From contig NW_017802869.1 in assembly GCF_001625305.1 (NCBI RefSeq), positions 228,445 through 292,444 of the forward strand: DNA of 64,000 nucleotides, read 5' to 3'. Below, one piece after another: positions 39,629-51,600 of the stretch. The translations under genes and the position numbers were made by a program. How positions within the stretch are numbered: the stretch's first letter is position 1; every line of letters begins with the position of its first letter. The DNA comes from Branchiostoma belcheri. Lineage: Eukaryota; Chordata; Leptocardii; Amphioxiformes; Branchiostomatidae. The notes under the pieces are model-generated. The model had not been told where the DNA came from. It made no database searches and was given only the letters and a program-made list of their open reading frames with translations.

Positions 39629-42600
39629 CTTGAAATAGAAAAAGGTCGGTATCATATTATTAACATACCAGCTATAAACCAGAGACGATGTCCCTCATCA
39701 TGAGTATCATTTCAAACAAACAAACAAACAAACAAACAAACAAACAAACAAACAAACCTTGCCTCCAGTGGGTACCCCGAGGCTTGAGGCTGTCTGAACC
39801 TTTAGCTTGATGCCTCGTACTGACCGTTTACCAAATTATGTCCAGTTGCTGGAGTAACAGTTTTTTGCGCAAACAAACAAACAAACAAACAAATAAACAA
39901 ACCTTGTCTCCGGCGGGCTGTCCGGGGTTGGAGGCCGGCTGAACCTTCAGCTTGATGTCGTCCACTCCGGCCTCGTACCGGACCTCCGCCGTGGCGCTGC
40001 GCGGGAGCACGCCGTCCAAGTTAGGGCGCACTGTGGCCCAGAACCGCTGGGGGGAAATATGGGAAGTTAGTTCTGGATAAAGCACGGTTATGGATAAAGC
40101 ACGGTTCTCGATACGCGTAGAGGCTATCCAGAACCACGCTGAACCTCCGCCGTAGCGGGAGCACGCCGTCCAAGTTAGGGCGCACTGTGGCCCAGAACCG
40201 CTGGGGGAAATACGGGAAGGAGTTAGTTCTGGATAAAGCACGGTTCTGGATAAAGCACGCGTTCTGGATACAGGTACGGTTCTGGATAAAGCACGGTTCT
40301 GGATAAAGCACGCGTTCTGGATAAGGTACGGTTCTGGATACGTGTGGACTATCCAGAACCGTACCGGACTTCCGCCGTGGCGCTGCGCGGGAGCACGCCG
40401 TCCAAGTTAGGGCGCACTGTGGCCCAGAACCGCTGGGGGGGGGGGTGATGCGAAGAAAAATACTGCCGTGAATACGACGCAATCTGACAGCACCGTTGTA
40501 GTACTTGTCAGGCTTCATCAAAGGATACAAGACTGATTGTTTCAGTTGCAATTGGAAAGAGAGAAGAACATGGTAACGCCGAGAATTATTTATGTATGTG
40601 GAGGTTCTGGTCTTTTATTTAAACTTCTGGCTTGCTAGGTATTGTATCTAGAACCAAGATTTAAGCAGAGCCATGCTCAGGCACGTTTCTGGATAGTTCA
40701 CGCTGTCCACAACCATGCCCGGGGCAAATCTGCATTCTCGGATACGCAGAAACTACCCAGAACCGTTCATGATACATTCAGGCCTAAAACCGGATAGTCA
40801 AGGCTCTGGACAAGATAAAAATTATCCAGAACCGTGCCTGACCCAAGCCCTATCCCATTGACATTTAGAGGCACAGTTCTGGATACGGTACCAGTCGTAC
40901 AAGTCTCACCTCTCTGAGCGTGCCAGGCGTCACTGCGAGCTTGTAGATGGCGTACCCGGGGATGACCAGCATGGAGGACAGCCCCAGGAACCAGCCGATC
41001 ACCTCCCCCCACACAGGGTACAGGTAGTCCACGTACTTCAGCCGCTTGTACTGCACTAGGCTGAAGAAGAAGGTGAACTGCGGACAGCAATGGAAAAAAG
41101 AAATTATAATCAATTAAGCTGTGGAGCTTTTTTAAAACAGTTGATGGGGGAATATTTCATGCACTTTGCTTGCCAATGCCAAGCGAACAGGAATAAGAGA
41201 TTTTAGACTTCCGGAAAGTAGTAGAGGGTCCTAGATGCAATCCTCGGCCTTCCTTCATCTCACCCCTCCCTCTCCCCTCCCTCAAGTCGTTGAGCGAAGC
41301 AACATGCCGTTATGGAACATATATGTCTTTGGTTGCAACCAGTCGTCACCAGCATCTTTACTACGAAGAAATCGGAGGCTTCCCTCATGCAATCATTTCC
41401 TTCCTGAATTCCTGTTTGATTCCAAACGGAGCGATTTCCTGTGTTTGCACGTTTGACCTTTTGCCCTCTTTGCCCATTCTGCCTGTAAATCTCCCCCATC
41501 CACGTGCTGTCCACCTAATATATCCAGACATACCGACACACGACCTCAAAGCTCAGCCACTCAAAACAATACTTCCGTACCGGGAAGTAAAGACAACAAG
41601 AGCTGTACAAGACGAAGATGTTGGACCGTACCAAACAGACGGCGGGGGTGAGGAAGAGCCAGCATATCTTGAACCACGGGTTGGGGCGGTAGCCTATCAT
41701 GTCCTCAATGTTGTCGTAGAACCGGTTACTGCCTGCAGAGAAGCACAGGAAAAATCACATCAGCTTTCAATGGCAGAAACAACAGTATACTTGCTGTAAG
41801 GAATGATATTTTGTTTTTTATTTAGGTCTTTGTGTTTATTATGTGGGTTATCTAATACTAGTCACCACTGCCTTGATAACATGTGTCTTGACCTGGTGTC
41901 ATTGCCAATAAAGAAAGAAAGAAATTTATGGGATAATCAAATCAGCCAGCTGGCCACTTTTTATTGAGGTCATGAGGCAACAGGTCAGGGGTCAGACAAA
42001 TATAACAAGACACAGGTCATATGGCTGGAGTCCTACCAAATTAAAAAGATATATATAGTAGACCATAATCTTGTGTTGTTTTCTTTATATTCGAGAATAA
42101 GTCAAATTGATTAAAATCGAGTGTGGGAAATTACATGACGGTTAATCATATTTGCCTATATTGATGTTTGATGTTTTGATGTTTTATTAGATATCCATTA
42201 GATTAGACAACAAATCTAATCTATTCTTCCTGGATTCATAAAACACAATGTAATACAAATGTAATACAAATTAAGGCACATAACATAACACTTGCATTCA
42301 TTAGACTACAACTAGCATAAAAGTACAGAGCAATACACAATTACAACTACAAAGCAACACTACATTACCAGATCGCTTTTGGGATCGCTTTTGGGCCTAT
42401 ATTGAATCATCAAAATAAACCATTATATAGTTGTGTGTACCATAACTACCATTTCATTCATCGCCGAAGTAACGAGTGTGCTCACCGTATCCCCAGGCAA
42501 TCGCGAAAACCTCGAAGAATATGAGGAAGAGCAGACTCATGCCGCTGGCGGAGTAGTAGTTGAAGAGCTCGAACACGTAGATGCCTCCCTGGAAAATATG

Positions 42601-45600
42601 TGGTAAAAGTAAGACTCAACGCTTGAATCAGAAGTATCAATGGCGTTGTTTGATGTCCGTAGCCAATTGTACAAAACATTTTTAATGGGGAGCTATGTTG
42701 GAATAATTATCTCGGTATCACAAGTACAGAGTGCACACCTTATGATGAGATGAAGCCAAACACACCTGTCTTTTTCAGAACCTTGCCTATCTGGTTCGGG
42801 TCAAGCTAAGGATCAGGCACGGTTCTAGACACGGGTGAACTATCCAGAACCGAGCCGTAGCATGATTCTGCTAATTTCTGGACACAACAAGAGCTACACT
42901 GATGTCCAGCCTTTTTATAGCTTTGGTGCACTCCCCAAGTAGCGGATCTTTGGGAGCGGATCCGGACCACAGCTAACAAGGCTGGACACCAGGCTGGAAC
43001 AAGAGCAACATCTGCAGATGTTACCTGAGTGATTTGCGAGAGTCCGATGAGGTAGGAGATGAAGCTGACGCCTGCGATGAAAAGTTCCTTCCGGCCGCGG
43101 AACAGGTGCGGCCACTCGTCAACCACGGCCGTGATGAACCCTTCCAGTGTGCAGAACTGGAAAAAAAAAAGAACAACAATGGTATCCAGATCTATCTGGT
43201 TCTGTGCCTGAATGGGTGTGAGTTGGTAACAGGCACGGTTCTGGCCATATGGGGGGTCTCCACGTATCGAAGAACGTAGATTTGCCCCGGGCACGGTTCT
43301 GGATACGCGTGGACTATTCAGAACCGTGCCCGGGCATGGTTCTGGATAAAGCACGCTTCTGGATACAACAACAATCTGCCTGCTCAGTTCAAACACTGGC
43401 AGCATAGCTAACGTACCTGTCTATATCCAGCCCAAACATTAGCAGCGCTAGGAATACTAGTATGTACAGTACACATACATTGCTGTCCAGTCCTAATGAT
43501 AACGTTAACCCTTTACATACAGCATAGGAGAGGAACAGTACACATACCTGGCTATCCAGTCCAAACATCAACAGCATGAGGAACTGCACGCATACATTGC
43601 TGTCCAGTCCTAACGATAACATTAGCCCTGACATTTATATGTACAGCATAGGAGAAGAACAGCAAGCTCACCTGGCTGTCCAGTCCTAATAATAACATTA
43701 ACCTTTACATTTGCAGTATATGAAAGGAGCAGCATCGCACCTGACTGTCCAGTCCTAACATCAACAGCATGAGGAAGAAGCAGATGGACCAGAAGGGAGA
43801 GATGGGCAGCTGGATCACAGCCGAGGGGTACGCCAGGAACGCCAGACCAGGGCCTGGATAGGGACAAGTAAAGAACAGCTGTAGTAGGTATTGTATGATT
43901 CTCTTGTAACATGTTTTTAAAAGGTAGTCTATTCTTGAAAACTTTAAATGATTAACTCTCTAGACACATGCATACAATGCGGCATAAGATAAGATGATAT
44001 GTGGTGTGGTGTAAATGTAAATGTATACTTATTAGGTAAATTTAGTCCCATAATTATAGCCTTTTTCAGGCCTAGGGGCATTTTGTTAATCATCTGTGTC
44101 TAGGGTACGGTGTTGTAAGGTGGAGCCCATCCCTCTCCTTCAACTGCCGTTTGTGGGGTCGTGTGGCGTAGCGGCAGTGTACGCGACTCGGAACTTAGAG
44201 TCCCGGGTTCGAGTCCTGACATGCCACCGATCTTGTGCCCTTGGGAAAGGCACTTTACACGGCTTTCCTCACTTAGCTCAGGTGTAAATGAGGACTGTCC
44301 TGTCATGTATTTGTCCCCTGTGTTGGTGGCGGCATTAATATAAGTTGAAAAAACTTGAGTGTGCCGTCACCGCGTCTGGTGATTGCATGTTGGAATAAAA
44401 AAAAAAGAAAAAGAAAAACTGCCGTTTACCTCCCCTGCCAAAATCAGGTACCCATTTTACACCTGGGTGGAGTGAGGAAAGTTGTGTATAATGCCTTCAC
44501 CATAGGTGTGCCTACATGTTTATAGTCTCCTTATAGTATTTTTGAGGCCTTAGGGGCAGTGGGTTGTTAATCCACTGTGTCTAGGGCACGGTATTGGAAG
44601 GCAGGGCCCATCCCTGTCTTTCCACTGCCCAAAGGAAGTCGAGTACCTATTTTACACCTGGTTAGAGTGAGGAAAGCTGAGTGTGTAAAATGTGTGCCTG
44701 GATAGTTCTAGTGTCCTTACCTGATGCCGCCACGTCGTCCACATCCTTGCCCTGCACCTGCGCCATGAAGCCGACCACAGAGAACACCACAAATCCGGCG
44801 AACATCGAGGTGCAACTGTTGACTGTGCACACGATCAACGCGTCCCTGTAACATCATCCAACACTTACTGTTAACGGTGCACACGATCAACGCGTCCCTG
44901 TAACATCATCCAACACTTACTGTTAACGGTGCACACGATCAACGCGTCCCTGTAACATCATCCAACACTTACTGTTAACGGTGCACACGATCAACGCGTC
45001 CCTGTAACATCATCCAACACTTACTGTTAACTGTGCACACGATCAACGCGTCCCTGTAACATCACCCAACAATTACTGTTAACGGTGCACACGATCAACG
45101 CGTCCCTGTAACATCATCCAACACTTACTGTTAACGGTGCACACGATCAACGCGTCCCTGTAACGTCATCCAACACTTACTGTTAACGGTGCACACGATC
45201 AACGCGTCCCTGTAACATCAGCCAACACTTACTGTTAACGGTGCACACGATCAACGCGTCCCTGGTAACAACATGAGAGGGAATAGGGTAGTTGGCTTTA
45301 ACACGTTACCGTGTCTATGTAGTTCTATACCTGAATGGGTTAGGGTTAGGATCAGGCACAGTTATGGATAGTCGCGTATCTAAGAACATAGATTTATTTG
45401 CATACCTGGGAGTTTACGAACCCACGTTACTTCCATGTACATGTATACTTGGTTGGGAAGACTGACCTGTTTCTACCTTTCTAACAGTCGGACCGATCAA
45501 CCTGCCTTGCCTGAATTGAATACTGGCACGCCTTTTCAATAATAAAGTCAGGCTTTCTTGGCTACTAAAATATCTGCTTGGAGATTGACTTGATATACTG

Positions 45601-48600
45601 TGTAGCCAAGCGTCCACATCTTTATCATGCGTTGTGTTTCCCGGGGCAGTCACCCCCGTACTGTATCAAACTTCTCAAACGCCGTCCTGTCAGCAGAACA
45701 GACACAGACTGATCGCGGCACAGACCGCCGCTTTCCTCACGCCTCACCCTGTCGTGATCTGGTCTTTATCTCATAAGGCCAGACACAGCGCCGGAACCTG
45801 ATGGACAGGCTGGCCTTTTGGTGCATTTCAATGGCCCATTCAGCACGGTTGGGTTAGGGAAAGGGCAGTGCATGTAGTGGGTAGCCTGGCAGCCAGACTA
45901 TCGCAGGCTCCCCGGTATCTTTATGGTGCTGGGAGTACTGTAGCCTGGTAGGCAGGCCATCACAGGCTACCCGGTATGTCTACGGTGCTGGTAGTACTGC
46001 CTCCTGCCCATGGCCTTTTTTTACGCCGTTTCAGTTAATTGCAGGACGGCAATAGTTAGAAAGGCTGGCCAAAAAGATCTAACATTCCAGGAGATACGTA
46101 CATGTATGCTCATGACTGGGACTGGTAAAACACCCGTAAACCGGCCTGTGGAGAAATATGGTAATAATGTACATCTAGTTCTATATCTAGCCTGAATGGG
46201 TTAGGCTTAATATCAGTCACTGTTCTGGATACACGTGGACTATTCATAACCGTGTCTGAGCATGGTTCTAGTGAGCAGGCTAGTACAATAGCGACCCACT
46301 TGTAGACGTTGTTGTGATATACTTGTAGTACAGTTGTACCTACTTGCTGAAGATGTTGTGATATGGTTGTAGTGCAGTAGTACCTACTTGTAGACGTTGT
46401 TGTGATATGGTTGTAGTACAGTTGTACATGGTTTTAGTACAGTTGTACTTACTTGTACACGTTGTTGTGACATGGTTGTAGTAGAGTTGTACTTACTTGT
46501 AGACGTTGTTGTGGTACTGGTTGTAGCTGCCCAGGGCGACCAGCGATCCCAGCCCGATCCCGTAGCTGAAGAAGATCTGCGTGCTCGCGTCGATCCACAC
46601 CTGTGCGGGATTACAGACGGGATTAGTGTAAGATTGGCGTGAGATTAGTGTGGGATTAGCGTGATACGTGTTTTCTGATGCGATCTATTTCTGAAGATAG
46701 GTGTATGGAAGACCTAAGCTCAGTGCATTATGTGGGATTTAGGGAGCATACGCCGTGTAGCATAGATATGTGTTGAAGATGTTATAAGATTCCTATGTCT
46801 CGAGTCTGTTTCCCTGAATGACTTTAAGGCGCTGTTTAATATGTGTAGAGGATTTTCCAGTTTTTGCCGTCTAAATATCGGCCACTATCAACCAATCTTT
46901 CACATTCTTAACGATACGTCGATGAAGGTTTGACATCCAGGTGATGAGATACACAGGAAAACTGCTTCTCAATCGCAAGCAACTGGATAGATTTTGACAC
47001 GTCTGATAGTTGCCAAAATCTATCCAGTTGCTTGAGTAATAGTTTTCCTGTGCATTTTTAACGATAGACACAACAGTGCAAACTCTATAAAAACAGAAAT
47101 ACTGATCACTATATATAAGATTTCATAATTCCTTAAGAAGAGTTCCTTGAGCTCATGTCATAAACTCTCCCGGGGTCGTGTGGCGTAAGTGCTTGACTCG
47201 GAACCAAGAGGTCCCCGAGTCCTGCCATGCCACCGATCTTGTGCCCTTGGGAAAGGCACTTTACACGACTTTCCTCACTTCAGGCTCAGGTGTAAATGGG
47301 TATTGTCCTGTCATGTATTTGTCCCCTGTGTTGGTGGCGGCATTAATATAAGTTCAAAAAACTTGAGTGTGCCGTCACCACGTCTGGTGATTACATGTTG
47401 GAATGAAAAAAACTCTCCCGGTACACGTCCTTACCATATTCCGCACGCACGACCCTGTTAGCCCCGAGACGAATCCGTTAGTTCCATATCAAAGAGAACC
47501 TGAATAGATCCGCGCGGCCTGAGGGCGGGAAATGTCATCTTCCCGCCCTGTCATCTCCAGTTATTACAGCCCTTTATTGGGCGCGCGCCAATGACGTCAT
47601 CACCAGGAACGTTTTTCTCTCCTGGAGCCGCCTCGTTTGGTTCCGCATGAGCGCGCTTAATGTCAGGAGATGGGAGATGATAACATCCCTGTTAGCAAGT
47701 CTAACAGACACAAGAACTAATTTATGCCAAGAACATTGTCATTGATGTGATGCCCACAAAACCCTGTGTTTACGTTGTTGTTGTTGCTGTGGACAGATCT
47801 TAATATTCCTGTATAATGCTTTATCGTTTTTAACGCTGATGATCTTTTAAATGAATTGTTCTTTTATAAATGTCAGCGCAATTTAGTCGTGATGACTACA
47901 AAGTTGATTTACAATAAAGTTTGAAAGTTTATACAGGATTAACAGCTGAAATACTGCCATTGTCTTTGCTACCTTCATGCCAGGTTTGACTACGTTCTTT
48001 ACACAGCAGAGAAATGCTGTGAGTGATTTGGCATAATGTTTCTAGATGAGGGATAGGATACAGGATTAGGAGCTGCAATGCTGCTTTTGTCTTTGATATC
48101 ATTTTGCCAGGTTTGACTACGTTCCTCACACAGCAGTCAAATAATGTAACTGGTTTTGCAAGTCTTTCGTTTTCATTGTCTTTGCTACCTTGCCACATTT
48201 CTTACACAGCCGAGAAATACTGCCACTGTCTTTGCTACCTTGCCAGGTTTGACTACATTCTTCAGCAGAGAAACATCGTGAGTGATTTGGCATCATGTCT
48301 TTCCTTTTGTCATGTGTTGCATTTCAATTGTGTTATTTCAGAACAAGAATCGCAATTAATGTTTTACAGACACAAATTAGCATAGCAAGTATTTACTGGC
48401 GGCAGAGGCATTCCCTTTATACCGAAACGTATCCCAGAGAAGGCTGTGCCTTTTGTCGTGTATTGTGTTATCAAAATAGATGCATCAGCACAAACTAAAC
48501 CCCTGTGCATTTAAAAGCACCTCACGTACTACATTGGAGATACTTAAAACTAAACATTAATTTTGTACGCCGAACAGACATTTGCCTTTACTTGCATAAA

Positions 48601-51600
48601 AATTGAGATAATCCCTAAACATATACATGGCCTTCTTGGCTTGTTATCCAGTCACGGAAGTGAGAAATATGTGCCAGATCTTCGTCACTAAGAAAGAATT
48701 TGCGAGGTTGCGATGGCAGCGAAACGTATCGCCCCGGGCAATGGTAACACAAACTGGCTGTTGACCCGTACACATGTTGATGTGATCCTTACAAGATGTC
48801 TATACATTCTACAAAGCCCAAATGTGTGGCCTTAACACAATCCAGCCACGCATCGGCAGCTAGAGCTTTTGTCATTGTGATTCAGTAGCGCGCGAATGGC
48901 ATCGACAAGTAGATGATCCACTCTAACATTTGCTCTGTCGGCTTGTTGATATGTAACGCCCGCGGGGTGACAGTGGTGGATGAAAGAGCCGAGTTGATAT
49001 GAAAAACCTGTCAGGACACACTTCGGCGCGTCTGACACATCCACACACAGCCCAGGGTTACAGTACATGTAAAGGCTTTATGGTATGGTATTAAACTATG
49101 CAGATAAAAACCAACGAAGGGAACCCGATGATGGTGATGGAGAATTTAATGTATTAGCTAACGTTTAGACGAGACTCTGACAGAAAAAAAAATGCTCATG
49201 TATTGGCTTCTCTTATAGCCCAGGGTTACAGCACATGTACGCGCTTCCGATCAATCAAAATCTATCCAATTTCTTGAGTAATGTTTTCTTTTACTCGTAT
49301 CTCACTGCACTGATGTCTATATTGATGCCTAGCCTTTATCTATGTCGACTATACGCACCTTAGAGTCCACAAGAAGAACATACTATACGTACCTTAGATT
49401 CCAAATGAAGAACAGAATGTATGTACCTTAGAGTCCAGAAGCCGCTCGAACTTGGGCGTGATGTAGAACATGATGCCGTCGTACGCTCCGGGCAGCGTGA
49501 CGCCGCGGATGAGCAGAATGAACAGCACGAAGTACGGGAACAACGCCGTGAAGTACACAACCTACAGGGTGAATGGATATTCACTTAACAAACATTTGTA
49601 TCCAGAACCATGCTTTACCCAAAACCATGCTTTATCCAGAACGTTGCTCAGGAACAGCGCCATGAAGTACACGATCTACAGGCGGCAATGGGAGAGGATC
49701 ATAGCCAGAGCTGGGTCCATCTAGTTCTATGCATTACTGGGTTATGGTTAGGGTCCGGCACGTTCCGGATAGTCTCTACGTGTCTAAGAACGTAGGTCCA
49801 GGCACGGTTCTGGATACGCGTGGACTAGCCAGAACCATGCCTAAGCATGATTCTAGATACACAGACCTTGATGCAGGGCAACAGACTACATGGGGGTAAC
49901 TGGCTAATCAGTTGGCCAGTACCGCATGCGATGGAGGGACAAGCGATGGCGACCTAATGATGGGCAACAGGCCTCATTAAGTAAGAAAGGCATCAAATCC
50001 AATTGCCCCTTACCTTCCCCGTCCAGCCGACGCCCTTCCATATGCAGAAGTACACTATAGTTTGCCCCTTACCTTCCCCGTCCAGCCGACGCCCTTCCAT
50101 ATGCAGAAGTAGACGATGATCCAGGCGAGCAGCAGAGTCAGAGCCAGCTCCCAGCGGACCTGGCCGGGCTGGTGCAGGCCGTCAGTCATCTGCAGAACTC
50201 CGCGTCTGGGGAAACACACAAGGGTCTGTGATACCACAGGAAGAGGTAACACTGCGCTAGTGTTTACCAGTTCTCTTACTATCATGAAAGTTAAAACTTT
50301 TGGTCCAACACAAAAAGTTCTCTCACCTAGATCTTTCGACCAGTCACTTTGGTCTTCCTCAGTAGACTGACCCAGTGAAGCTTGTCACGTGGATTCTTTG
50401 AAGTGTGACGTCAACACTGGGTGAAAGGTATCTGGTAGACGATGTCGGCCCCCGTCGCGGTTCAGTGAATGGTGACTGATCAAAAGCTCTAGGTGAGAGA
50501 ACTTTTTGTGTTGGACCAAAAGTTTGAACTTTAAACATAGTTCCCTTACTAGTTACTCAGTTCATTTTGTGACGCTGAAGAAGGCTGCATGGGGGCAGTT
50601 GATAGAGATGGACCAGTAAAGCATGTGATGTAGGTATAACTAGTGCATGGCCTATGCCCATGGATGAGCAATAGGAGTAAGTAAGGCATCAGCATCATCT
50701 ATAGTTTGGGTTTGCCATAACGCAGGAACTATGTCACTCAATTCAGGACACTCCTCGCCTTGAGGAACAGAAAACAAGCTTCTGTCGTAGCGCAGGTAAG
50801 GGGAACTATGTCTTCTACCAAGTTAAACACAGAAGAACTATATTCTTAGAGGCTCCACGTTGTTACCCTCTATGTACAACTTTAAAACGATGCAACTTAC
50901 TCAGACTTACATTGGAGATACCAAGCGCTTCTAGCTCTGCTTGACTGTTTCTAACAGTCAATTAGATATAGAAGTCCAAATACTACATGTGTTAATGGGC
51001 CTCAATTCTCCTTCTAGCTCTGATTGGCGGATGTGTTTCCGCCAATGAGATATAGGAGGTTAACACGTAATCTTATTTTTCAAATAACTTTGTTAGCATT
51101 AGCATTTTTTAATGTCTTGGGGTGGTGGGACTACGGCGCACTGACATGAATGTCAACTTTGTGTTTAAATGTTCATATAAGTTATAAACGTGAGTGCAGC
51201 GTCACACTGTCCTTGTTATGTTTTGATGACTAAAAAAAGTATCAATGTTAAGTTTTCCCCACAGAAACCTAGACCCCCCTCCCCATTCCCCCATGAATTG
51301 ATTTGTCTTTTATGTTCACATGTCGTTACTCTGTAAACCCTGCGAGGTAATAAGTCGTGATGCAGGTTTAATTACCCCACCGTGGAGGCGAGGCAGTCAC
51401 TGAAGCGGCAGGAATCCTATTAAGTAAAGTAAAGACCGACACGGCTGGTTCATCAGGCGAGACGGGGCTGAAGTAATCGGGCTACAAATACCGGGTGCAT
51501 GTGTGCACCTCTTAGGGCATCCAAAATTGGAGCATTGCACCGGTGCATCCAAATATTTTCGTACGTAAAGATATTAAATGTATAATAGTATACAGGATAC

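Noticed and set aside
44872..45265. Array considered as a CRISPR locus
   Set aside because: Units are contiguous with no unique spacers and match transporter exon 8; the host is eukaryotic.
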